Positions 9,277 to 19,541 of a stretch of DNA of 64,000 nt are shown in pieces (positions within the stretch are counted from its first letter, which is position 1; each line of letters opens with the position of its first letter). The stretch spans positions 41,147,732 through 41,211,731 of the forward strand of contig CM059572.1 in NCBI GenBank assembly GCA_030386875.1, written 5' to 3'. Under the pieces are notes generated by a model. That model did not search any database. It was not told where the DNA came from and worked only from the letters and a program-made list of their open reading frames with translations. The DNA is from Morinoia aosen (taxonomy: Eukaryota; Arthropoda; Malacostraca; Amphipoda; Talitridae). The translations under genes were made by a program, and so were the position numbers.

Positions 9277-12200
9277 GTGAGCGTTTTAATGTCGCTTTTA
9301 ACTAATAATCCTTCTATTGCTTATGTGAAGAAGACTTCTTCTGTTAATGTATTTACATAGCAAGAGCCCAATATCAGGTGATCCTCTTGCTGCGGGAGAA
9401 ATTAAATTTTGTGACTGCCTCAAAACGTTACCCGCATTTCCACGTCTGCTGCAATTGGTTTGGTTAGGTTGTAACAGAATGAGGAAATCCATATTAAAGC
9501 TCAAATACATTTTAATTCTTTCTAATGACTATAAAAATACAATAGCACAAAAACATTTTACCTTGTATGATAACAATTATTTATAAAAATGTTGTGAAAC
9601 AGATAAAATTTTGTAGATTTATGCCAGCACGTAAATGTAAAATTTACCTCTTTGTACATATCTGGCCCAATATGTGGGAATGTGTTAATGAAACCAGTTG
9701 TGTGTGACTGGTGGCATATTTCATACATGACTGACGATCTTTTAAGTCTCATGAGAAAATTTGCTCTTATTTTGTTCTGCTTGTAATATTTTAAATGTGT
9801 GATCCAAAGCATTATGATGTATATATATGTTTGCTGGATCATGATAAGAAATAGTTTACCTCAAATATACTTATTCTAATACTGAATTAATGTGATATGT
9901 TTTTTGAAAGGATGTTGTAGGAAGTTTTCATAGATTAGTTTAAATTTGATCTGCAGAATTTGTGGAATTCTTAGAAATTTTTCTATTTCAGCGAAGGAAA
10001 ATTTGTAAGTTAAGATTTTATATATAAATTAATCCATTGAAACTATTGAATGTCATTGCCAGTAGATCTCCCTCTACTCTGAAAAATAAGCAGATAGCCT
10101 AGTCATACACCAATTGGAAATGAATAAAAATAGTTAATGGATCAATAGCTGTTTTATGTGTAGCATGGAAATATATTATGCTTGTTTTTCTGTGCAGCAC
10201 ATTTGTGATGCATGCCAACTAGACCACTGCAGTGACTGCCTGACACGAACCTCCTCGCCCTCCTCTCCTCAGTCGTCCAGCTTCTCATCATCCCAGTCTC
10301 AGTACCAGCCGCAGACTGCGGGAAGTTTTGTTACCGGCCTCAACAACTTTGCCAACAGTTTCATCAATGGTGGGTTAGACTGCAGTTTAGCTGTTGTGTC
10401 AAATGTGATCATTTTCTGTAGCAATATGAATGGAGCTACATACTGTACTAAGTATGCCCGGCTGATTGGATTAATTTTTAATTTTTCTGCTATTGGAAGT
10501 GAACCAGTTTACTGTTATTGATTTTAAGTATTTTCTTGTACATGTTTCTCTGGTGCCATGGATGACAGTTGTGCACTGCATTGAATTTGTCTTGATACTT
10601 GTTAGTTGCTTGTGTTGAAGAATCATTGCTTCTTTTACTTTGAATTTGTTATACCGGTAGCAAAACTAAGTGAATCAAAGAGAGCCAATAAGTGTTAATG
10701 ATGATTATATACTAATTTAAATATTAATGTTAAAAGATTTTAAAGTCTTGATTTAAAAATCTTACATTACAAATAATAGTCCATGAGCATGTTTTGCACA
10801 TTTTTCTATGTTAAATTTGTTGCATGTTTGAGGGGATTTGGTTAAAGTTGATTTTCTCAAATTTGGGATGTGTAATTATGATCCACTTATGCATAATACT
10901 TTAATGTGACTTTCTTCCTGATGTGTGTATATACATAGGTATGGTTTTCCAATACATTTAGTTATTAATGTGCATTGATTCCATAGTTTACATACTTGGA
11001 CTGTAGTAATCCTTACTCATACATGATATACTTAAACTAATCAGGCAAAGTTTATGCTAATGGGCCATTACTATGAATAGTTATTTAAACTATAGGTACC
11101 TTCTGATAAAAACTTCTGTTATCCTTGTTAATGGTTTCTCTCCTAATCCAATGTTAGCAACCTCTCATTAGGGCTAGGGGTATTCGAAGTGAATCAGGAG
11201 TACTGGCATAAATTCATTGTCACCATGTCTTGTACTCAATGCTCAGTGAACTACACAGCCTTGTGTGTGTCAGGTGGTGCAGGGAGCAGCAACGTGCGGC
11301 GCAACTGCCGCAAATGTCTCGTGTTCCTGCAGTGGCCTGTCAACGTGCCAGCTGTGGCGGCTCTCAGGGTCAAGGACCTGCGCTTCTATCTCAGCAGGCA
11401 TCATATCAACGCCTCTACCTGCACAGGTAGGTGCCTGCACCTGCAGAAGGCAGTGCACTGCTGCTGCAGCCCAAAAACAACCAGTCAGGGAAACATGAAG
11501 TGAAGTTCATTCTTGGAGAGTAAATTTTCTTGTCTGTGCTAGTGCTGTATTCATTACACATTATCGTTTAAGTAAACTTTAATTTGTGAAGTTCCAAGGA
11601 CTTGTAACAACTTTTTGGTGTCTGTTCCTACAGGCTTCCTACTGTTGAGTATTGGATCAACTATATCTTTGTAGCCCAGCATCACTTTCCTACCTGATAG
11701 TGTGATGCTTCCATTCTTTAATATTATTGCTTAAAATTTAAATGCGGCTGGTTGCAAAGAATAAGTTCATAAGCCATGGAAATACTTTCAATTACTGATT
11801 GATACTACTGATACTTTCAATTGCTATTCTGTAGATGGAACTGAATTTTATTATTTGAGGTGATGTGCTTGAGAAATGTGATGGAGCAGAAATGAGGTGT
11901 ACATAAGAATCACATTTTTGTTGATACTTTAAAGGTAAATACATCTACACATTATTAGCTTCTTTATAAAACTGTCAGCTTCATGTGAGTCAATTCTTAG
12001 ATTTAAAATGCAGTTTGGATCAGCTACTTCACCTTGTGACCTTGTATAGCTTTGTTGTGCTTCACTGTGAAACGAGTTCATCTGCTGAACAAGTACTGAT
12101 TCTTGACATCCATACTCAGCTTCCTACTAATAAGGATAGGTACGATGATAGGAGTTCCTTTCATTATTTTATCATTTTGACAAAGCAAGCTCCACAGCTA

Positions 12201-15200
12201 TTCATGTAGTGCTACAAGTACGTGAGGAACAATATTGGGTGTGGGATGATCTCATGTGTTCATTACTTACAATGCCATTTGTTACTTCTTGTGTCATATT
12301 CTTTAGTTTCTTCTTAGAAGAAAAGTTTGTGTCATGATTTGTGTTAGTCTATGGTGATGCTATGAAGAATTCTCTACTTCATTTCTAGTTGTGATCATGT
12401 GTTACTTATCTATTGAACTTCCCTAGCTCTTCACAAACAATCAACACCGAGTTTCACATTTGAATTGCTTTCAAAGCATTCTAGAGTAGTTATATCATAA
12501 TGATAATGGTAACAGTTGTGAAGAGAAGGCGGAATGAGGAACATCCAACGCACCAATGAAATGTTGAAGCATCTCCATGTATTACAATAATAATCAGGGT
12601 GTATGAACGAGACATTGAATATTTTTAAATCACCAGTGCAATCACTTCTATGGTGGCCTTGTTTGTTATAATGATACTAATAATTACTCTAATGACACGC
12701 ACTTCCTTATTTATTGTTGTGATGTAGGGATGATTTTGGTTGAATTTGCAAGACTTTTGGCGCTTGTAGTCTGAACTCCCAAAGCATTGGCAAATCAATG
12801 ATTCATGCCTGCAGTAAGAGGTTTTGATTGCCTGAGAACCTGCTATGGATTAGGATAATTTATGACATCTTGACTCGAACTGCGATGCCCTCTCATCGCT
12901 CTATTTTGCATCAATTAACTCAGAGTGGCTCACTAGTAATTTGTGTCTTGAAGGTCTTGTATACGCAAAAATCTCAGAGGGTTTATGCCTTATCTGTGTG
13001 TAAGTGCGTGCATTAGAGGGAGTCTAAGGCTTTCATGCAATGGCTCTTTTAGAGCTTTGGTCGACCCTTACTTTAAAATTCAAAGTAGTGCTGGGTTATT
13101 GAGATTTATCTGAGACTCTATTGCTCTCTGAAATGGGATTTCAGTTCTCTCTAGATAACTGAATACAATGCTAACTGTTCCCAATGGCAGTGGTGTAAAT
13201 AAGGCATCGTACATGTCAAAGGTTCTGAGATACTCTGTATGAAGAACTCGTATGCAATTGTAATGAGCATGGATCTTTCTGAGTTGATGTGTTGACTATT
13301 AGTCAGGTTAACCTATCTGTATATTTTTCTATCTGGTTTATTTTTAGTTTAGCTCAGTATGCTTTGAAAGGTTCTGTTAGTCATCCTTTAGTTTTATGGT
13401 ATGTATGTTTTGTATTAGATTCATCATTTGAGAGCTGAAATTTCATGTTAATTTGTATGTCAAACTAAGTTTTATGCCGAGATAGGTGTAGACATTTTAG
13501 AAATGTTTTCTTATAATGAAGATATTGTTGTATTATTTTGTTGAACTCAGTTTTACTTCGTATTTCTATAGCATACAACCGAAATGTGGACCGTTTGGTG
13601 TCACAATTGTTGGCAAAACCATGTATAAACGGATGTTGTGTTTCAGAAAAGAGTGAATTGACGGCCCTCGTGGTGAATCAGTTGAGAAAATACCGCCTCC
13701 AGCAGCAGCAGGAGTTCCAGCAGCGCCAGTCTTCATCACAAGGCAACAGTGCACCTCCTCTTAACCCTCAGCAGCAAAACTACCGCTCCAATGGCGGGGC
13801 GTCAAGTTACTCAGCCAGTCAGGCATACTCGAGGCATTCAAACCAACCAATTCGTAGGTCATCACAAGCCACTAGCGTCATCAGAGACGACGGCATCAGA
13901 GTGCAGGGCATGAGTGCTGGTCAAACCTACAATTATGACAGTGACAGCATCCGAGTTTATGCGTCGTCTCGGTTAGGCTCTGGTCAGGGAACCAGTAACG
14001 TTAGTCCGTCCAATTCTGAAGAGGACGACGGATTTGTAGTCATTGGCCACGGTGACGTTCCTCCTAGTGGTGCTAGTACTCCTCCCCCCTCTCATAGCAA
14101 TCTATATTCTGCTCATTGTGATAGTAGTGTTGATAGTTCAAGTAGTAGAAACGTAGATAATAGTTCTTCAGTAAATAATGGCTCAAATGGTTCCTCTACG
14201 GCCGCTCGGCAATCCACTCAAGAGGAATCAGGAACTGGCGGTGGTGTCCCCTTGCCTAACGCGAGTCAAGGGAGGGAGGAGCCTGAGTCTTCCATTAACA
14301 ATAACTCGGAACAAAGTACAACACACGAGATACCAAAATCAACAAGCAGTCCTCCTGTTGCTGGAGCTGCTAGTGAGGAAGTTTCTGCGCCCTCTGAAGG
14401 CAGAGACACCACGCCAGTAGAGAGACTCCCTGCTTTTGGTAATCGAGCCAGTCAGGTGAGTGCTTCTGTTACCAATGTTTGTTTCTGTTAGTTTTAATAT
14501 TTGATGATTAATATGTTAATATCGCATGATCGTGATCAGATCCAGAAAGAAGGGGGACCGTCGTCAGAGAGAAAAGGACAGGCAATAGGTTTAAGTTAGT
14601 CAATTTTGTCTTTCCTATGCGATGGGGACTGGCACCTTGGGAGATATAATGTTAGGTTACCTCAGCTATAGATAGGCCTTAAAGATGTGTGTCTTTTGTG
14701 TCTCCTTTGCTTCTTTTAGTATCCTGCCTTCTTTGCTTTTCTTTCTTGAAAGCTGCTGGTGTACCGATGAATGACCATTGGAATTAAGGAGCGGGTCTTG
14801 ATTCTAAATTTTTGAGAGCTTTTCTCACTCACTTCTGAATTCATTGCGTGAATTTGCAATCATGTAATTTATGCTTATTTTTTTGTCTATGTTAAACGAA
14901 TCTACCCGCATTAAATATGTTTTTTCAAAAAAGTTATACATGAAATATGGAAATTCTGATGTTTAAAATAGAACTTGGCCTTGATTATATAGCATAACCG
15001 AATTTTTAGAGTCAGGTACATAGATAGCATTGCAACTTTTTTTAGCTAATACGTTGTTTTCATGTTGTAGCGAGGCAGATGAACTATTCCTCGCCCTAGA
15101 TTTTTTTAATCATATAGCTGTCAGTGAAAGTACACAGTTTTGTTCTTTATAGTTGTTTCAAGCATAACTTCAACTCAATAACTTTCAACGTTAGTCATTT

Positions 15201-18200
15201 CACCCTTGCATTGTTTAGAAATAGGCAATTTTGCTATTGATCACCAGGTAAAAGCGTCAAACTTAGAATTCTAGAAAAAGCTCATTCTAAGCCCCTATTT
15301 TGCATTGTTACTTGAACTTGAAGCTTGCGTTTTTTAGTGTTTGTTTAAATGTCAGGTGATATGATTTGAAATGGATTACAAGTGTAAAGTTGTTGAAACA
15401 AAGTTAAATGCCCTAGTTGGTCACAATTTGAAGAGGATGACAAACCTTCAGTTTTTGCACCTTTGCATGTAATTTAACAAAGATGACAAACGTTCAGTTC
15501 TTGCACATTTGTTTGTAATTCGATAAGAACGAAAAATGTTTAGTTTTTGCACCTTTGCTTGTAATTCAACAAGGATGACAAATGTTCAGTTTTCGCAAAT
15601 TTGTTTGTAATTCGATTAGGACGAAAAATGTTCAGTTTTTGCACCTTTGCGTGCAATTCAACAAGGTTGACATGGGTGAGTTGTTGCAGTGCGAGCTGGA
15701 CTACATCAAGTTGGATGACCTGGCCGACGAGGAGAGCGTGCGCGCGCTGACAGTGCGCCAGTGCCGGGTGCTGCTGGCCAAACATCGCGTCACGGCCACC
15801 GCCATCATTGAGAAGGAGCAGCTCGTCGACAGGGTGCTCACCCTCTGGCGCTCCTACAAGGACAATCAAAAGAGTGAGTGTTCTCGTGTGTGCGCGCCTC
15901 TTTAATGGTTCGTTATTTATCAGAGGCATCAATGTGCCACTGCCCTCCTTGTATCATATACTCGTGGGATGAGCGTGTTAGTGTACACATGTTTACTCGA
16001 TATTGTTGGTTAACAGAGGAGTGCGAATTCTGGGAGGAGTACAATTATTATGTTTGTGGGAATTGGCACATCCAAGCAGAAAATGCCGGGTTCCAAGCTG
16101 AAGGTTAGGAAGGTCTTCCTTTTGTTAATAGGTTTTTTGGTTCACTACTGTGTGGCCCCTCTTACTTACTTCTTCAAATTTTATTTTCTCATATGAACTT
16201 CGTTCAATCTTGCTGTTTGTATGCGCAGAGTACAAGAACACACATTTAACATCAATTAATTATTCCCTTAATTTCGTAATAAAAGTGCCAAAAGTGGAAA
16301 CATCTTAGATAAGCTTAAGGAAGCCTTAACTAACTTATGACCTAATCTAAACCTTTACATTTCATTCTTCTTCTTTCTTTCTGCATCTTTTTTCCATTCT
16401 AAACATTCACGCTCGCACCATTTTTCCCCTATCACTTCCTTCATTTTTCTCACTTCAAGACTGCATTATGATACAATTTTTTCACTTCTAAACTTTCCTT
16501 CACTTCTACACTTTCCTTCACTTCTACACTTTCCTTCACTTCTACACTTTCCTTCACTTCTACACTTTCCTTCACTTCTACACTTTCCTTCACTTCTACA
16601 CTTTCCTTCACTTCTACACTTTCCTTCACTTCTACACTTTTCTTCACTTCTACACTTTCCTTCACTTCTACACTTTCCTTCACTTCTACACTTTGCTTCA
16701 CTTCTACACTTTGCTTCACTTCAACACTTTCCTTCACTTATACACTTCCTTCACTTCTACACTTTCCTTCACTTCTACACTTTCCTTCACTTCTACACTT
16801 TCCTTCACTTCTACACTTTCCTTCACTTCTACACTTTCCTTCACTTCTACACTTTCCTTCACTTCTACACTTTCCTTCACTTCTACACTTTCCTTCACTT
16901 CTACACTTTTCTTCACTTCTACACTTTTCTTCACTTCTACACTTTTCTTCACTTCTACACTTTTCTTCACTTCTACACTTTTCTTCACTTCTACACTTTT
17001 CTTCACTTCTACACTTTTCTTCACTTTTACACTTTTCTTCACTTTTACACTTTTCTTCACTTCTACACTTTTCTTCACTTCTACACTTTTCTTCACTTCT
17101 ACACTTTTCTTCACTTCTACACTTTTCTTCACTTCTACACTTTTCTTCACTTCTACACTTTTCTTCACTTCTACACTTTTCTTCACTTCTACACTTTTCT
17201 TCACTTCTACACTTTTCTTCACTTCTACACTTTTCTTCACTTCTACACTTTTCTTCACTTCTACACTTTTCTTCACTTCTACACTTTTCTTCACTTCTAC
17301 ACTTTTCTTCACTTCTACACTTTTCTTCACTTCTACACTTTTCTTCACTTCTACACTTTTCTTCACTTCTACACTTTTCTTCACTTCTACACTTTTCTTC
17401 ACTTCTACACTTTTCTTCACTTCTACACTTTTCTTCACTTCTACACTTTTCTTCACTTCTACACTTTTCTTCACTTCTACACTTTTCTTCACTTCTACAC
17501 TTTTCTTCACTTCTACACTTTTCTTCACTTCTACACTTTTCTTCACTTCTACACTTTTCTTCACTTCTACACTTTTCTTCACTTCTACACTTTTCTTCAC
17601 TTCTACACTTTTCTTCACTTCTACACTTTTCTTCACTTCTACACTTTTCTTCACTTCTACACTTTTCTTCACTTCTACACTTTTCTTCACTTCTACACTT
17701 TTCTTCACTTCTACACTTTCCTTCACTTCTACACTTTCCTTCACTTCTACACTTTCCTTCACTTCTACACTTTCCTTCACTTCTACACTTTCCTTCACTT
17801 CTACACTTTCCTTCACTTCTACACTTTCCTTCACTTCTACACTTTCCTTCACTTCTACACTTTCCTTCACTTCTACACTTTTCTTCACTTCTACACTTTT
17901 CTTCACTTCTACACTTTTCTTCACTTCTACACTTTTCTTCACTTCTACACTTTTCTTCACTTCTACACTTTTCTTCACTTCTACACTTTTCTTCACTTCT
18001 ACACTTTTCTTCACTTCTACACTTTTCTTCACTTCTACACTTTTCTTCACTTCTACACTTTCCTTCACTTCTACACTTTTCTTCACTTCTACACTTTTCT
18101 TCACTTCTACACTTTTCTTCACTTCTACACTTTTCTTCACTTCTACACTTTTCTTCACTTCTACACTTTTCTTCACTTCTACACTTTTCTTCACTTCTAC

Positions 18201-19541
18201 ACTTTCCTTCACTTCTACACTTTTCTTCACTTCTACACTTTCCTTCACTTCTACACTTTTCTTCACTTCTACACTTTTCTTCACTTCTACACTTTTCTTC
18301 ACTTCTACACTTTCCTTCACTTCTACACTTTTCTTCACTTCTACACTTTTCTTCACTTCTACACTTTTCTTCACTTCTACACTTTTCTTCACTTCTACAC
18401 TTTTCTTCACTTCTACACTTTTCTTCACTTCTACACTTTTCTTCACTTCTACACTTTTCTTCACTTCTACACTTTCCTTCACTTCTACACTTTTCTTCAC
18501 TTCTACACTTTTCTTCACTTCTACACTTTCCTTCACTTCTACACTTTTCTTCACTTCTACACTTTTCTTCACTTCTACACTTTTCTTCACTTCTACACTT
18601 TTCATCAGCTATGAACCTTTATTCCCTTACACACCTTTATTCATCCTAACATTTTCTTCCCTCTCTTACTTCTATTAACTTCTAACCTTTTCTCTTGTCA
18701 TCACTTTTGCATCCTCTTCTGGTTATTCATGCACTTTTGTTTCTTAATTCTTTTGTCACTTTCACTTCTTTTTTTCATTAGTCTTTTTTTTGTCTTACGC
18801 TTTTTTTTACATTTATACCTTATCCCTCGTTCATGTTTTCCACATACACACGTTTTTTATTATTTATATCTTTTTCATTTTTTTCAAATTTAAATTTCTT
18901 GCATCAACATTTAATTTCTTACTTGCTTGTTTTTCATTTATCCATCATTTATACTTATACATCTTCTTCACTTGGACTACATTTTTCATTTCCACTCCTC
19001 CCTCTACTTCGTATATTTTCTCCACTTCCACACCTTATCTCAACTCCCCCTCTGGCACTCCTATAAGGACAACCAAAACGTAAGTGTTTTCTTGTGCAAC
19101 TCTGGAGTGATGTGTAACAGAAAAATATGGTTTGGAATTCAACATGTTCAAATTTTTCAAATTAGTTACTTTGACACTCCTAATGCGACATTAGGATGAA
19201 CGAATATTGAAGTGTAGTCGAGAGAATGGTGAACAGTTTATTTTTTTGATGAAATAGAAAGGTCCTCAAGCATTGCAAGATTTAAAAATATTGAAGGAGT
19301 AAATAGATTGGTAAAGAGTTCATTTCTTTGATAAATAGAGAAGTGAAGAGTTCATTGTGGTGCAGGTGTAGACGAGGTGCCAGACCGGCTGCTGTGCAAG
19401 ATCTGCATGGAGGCGGTGATAGACTGCGTGCTGCTCGAGTGTAGCCACATGGTTTGCTGTACCGAGTGTGGCCGCCAGCTCTCCGAGTGCCCTGTGTGCA
19501 GACAGTTCGTCGTGCGCTGTGTCCATACCTTCCTCGCGTGA
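9226..19541 (+). CDS. RNF34: RNF34/RFFL-type E3 ubiquitin ligase, six coding exons (514 aa predicted)
   Basis: Exons 9226-9276, 10198-10369, 11274-11426, 13647-14455, 15690-15873 and 19366-19541 join in phase to 515 codons including TGA. Order: FYVE-like zinc finger (Cys 4,7,20,23,28,31,86,89), SAP-like motif about 105-142, Ser/Gln-rich linker about 145-395, second SAP-like motif about 413-452, and C3HC4 RING 467-501 ending a few residues from the C terminus. This is the family's domain order; members transfer ubiquitin via the RING and associate with endosomal or plasma membranes. Vertebrate homologues are about 360-370 aa; the extra length here is linker and a Ser-rich insert within the zinc finger. 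The start at 9226 (A at -3) is the first ATG after an in-frame stop at 9142, but an upstream exon joining at about 9169 is possible. Introns hold only repeats described separately. The neighbouring receptor gene is convergent. Confidence 0.85.
10198..10369 (+). CDS. RNF34: RNF34 exon 2 (middle Cys pairs plus Ser-rich insert)
   Basis: Acceptor TTTTTCTGTGCAG|CAC; begins HICDACQLDHCSDC, continuing the zinc finger in phase 0. It then encodes a stretch very rich in Ser and Gln. Donor AATG|GTGGGT, phase 1. Confidence 0.85.
11274..11426 (+). CDS. RNF34: RNF34 exon 3 (last Cys pair and SAP-like motif)
   Basis: Acceptor TTGTGTGTGTCAG|GTG. Encodes NCRKCLVF, the last zinc pair, then ALRVKDLRFYLSRHHI, the start of the SAP-like motif. 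Donor ACAG|GTAGGT, phase 1; the next exon continues with GAA AAG in phase. Confidence 0.88.
13647..14455 (+). CDS. RNF34: RNF34 exon 4 (SAP end and long Ser/Gln linker)
   Basis: Acceptor GTGTTTCAG|AAAAGAG. The first residues KSELTALVVNQLRKY finish the SAP-like motif; the remaining ~250 residues are low-complexity Gln, Ser and Asn with one acidic patch (SEEDDGFVVIGHG) and are predicted disordered. Donor CAG|GTGAGT, phase 0. This 809-bp exon accounts for most of the size excess over vertebrate relatives. Confidence 0.85.
15430..15675. repeat. ~38/76-bp tandem repeat ending just before RNF34 exon 5
   Basis: About six degenerate units of the form TTCAGTTTTTGCACCTTTG followed by TGTAATTCAACAAGG-ATGACAAA, alternating with a second version containing TTCGAT(A/T)AG(G/A)ACGAAAAATG. 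The last unit ends 15-20 bp before the exon 5 acceptor at 15689. Confidence 0.8.
15690..15873 (+). CDS. RNF34: RNF34 exon 5 (second SAP-like motif)
   Basis: Acceptor GAGTTGTTGCAG|TGC, with a poor pyrimidine tract because the upstream sequence is repeat. Encodes CELDYIKLDDL, then RALTVRQCRVLLAKH and KEQLVDRVLTLWRSYKDNQK, matching the second SAP-like region of the family. Donor AAAGA|GTGAGT, phase 1. Confidence 0.82.
16010..16440 (+). repeat. SINE1 copy, heavily decayed, in RNF34 intron 5
   Basis: Blocks resembling SINE1 appear in order: GTACAATTATTATGTTTGTG, GCTGAAGGTTAGGAAGG, GGTTCACTACTG, then CTTCTTCTTTC and CCATTCTAAAC near 16390. It is much more diverged than other copies and leads directly into the 18-bp array. 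Confidence 0.5.
16490..18603. repeat. 18-bp tandem array, about 117 units, in RNF34 intron 5
   Basis: The unit TTCACTTCTACACTTTTC repeats head to tail for 2.1 kb. Units differ mainly at one T/C position, TTTT versus TTTC, and these two types lie in blocks (C-type at both ends of 16500-16910, T-type 16910-17715, C-type 17720-17880, then mixed), which suggests block-wise expansion. Because 18 is a multiple of 3 and the unit lacks stops, both strands are open for over 600 codons; this is not treated as a gene. Pyrimidine-rich decayed sequence continues to about 19000. Confidence 0.95.
19045..19100 (+). pseudogene. Partial duplicate of the RNF34 exon 5 3' end with its splice donor
   Basis: CTCTGGCACTCCTATAAGG plus ACAACCAAAAC|GTAAGTG matches the end of exon 5 (CTCTGGCGCTCCTACAAGG plus ACAATCAAAAGA|GTGAGTG) and the match continues into the intron (TTTTCTTGTG versus TTCTCGTGTG). 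Reading in the exon 5 frame gives LWHSYKDNQN. One base is missing before the donor, so splicing from here to exon 6 would break the frame. The upstream part of the exon is absent. Confidence 0.8.
19366..19541 (+). CDS. RNF34: RNF34 exon 6 (RING domain, stop)
   Basis: Acceptor TTCATTGTGGTGCAG|GTG completes an AGT codon with exon 5 (phase 1). Encodes the RING: CKIC, CVLLECSH, CTEC and CPVC supply the C3HC4 ligands (467, 470, 482, His484, 488, 491, 498, 501). The C-terminal tail RQFVVRCVHTFLA is close to that of vertebrate RNF34/RFFL. Stop TGA at 19539-19541. Confidence 0.92.

Noticed and set aside
16490-18603. CRISPR array
   Set aside because: No unique spacers; units are contiguous. The same applies to the 20-bp and 22-bp arrays, and the DNA is eukaryotic.
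16693-18678. 661-codon plus-strand and 623-codon minus-strand frames (FTSTLF and KKSVEVK repeats)
   Set aside because: They are a by-product of an 18-bp stop-free tandem repeat in an intron; equal openness on both strands argues against coding.
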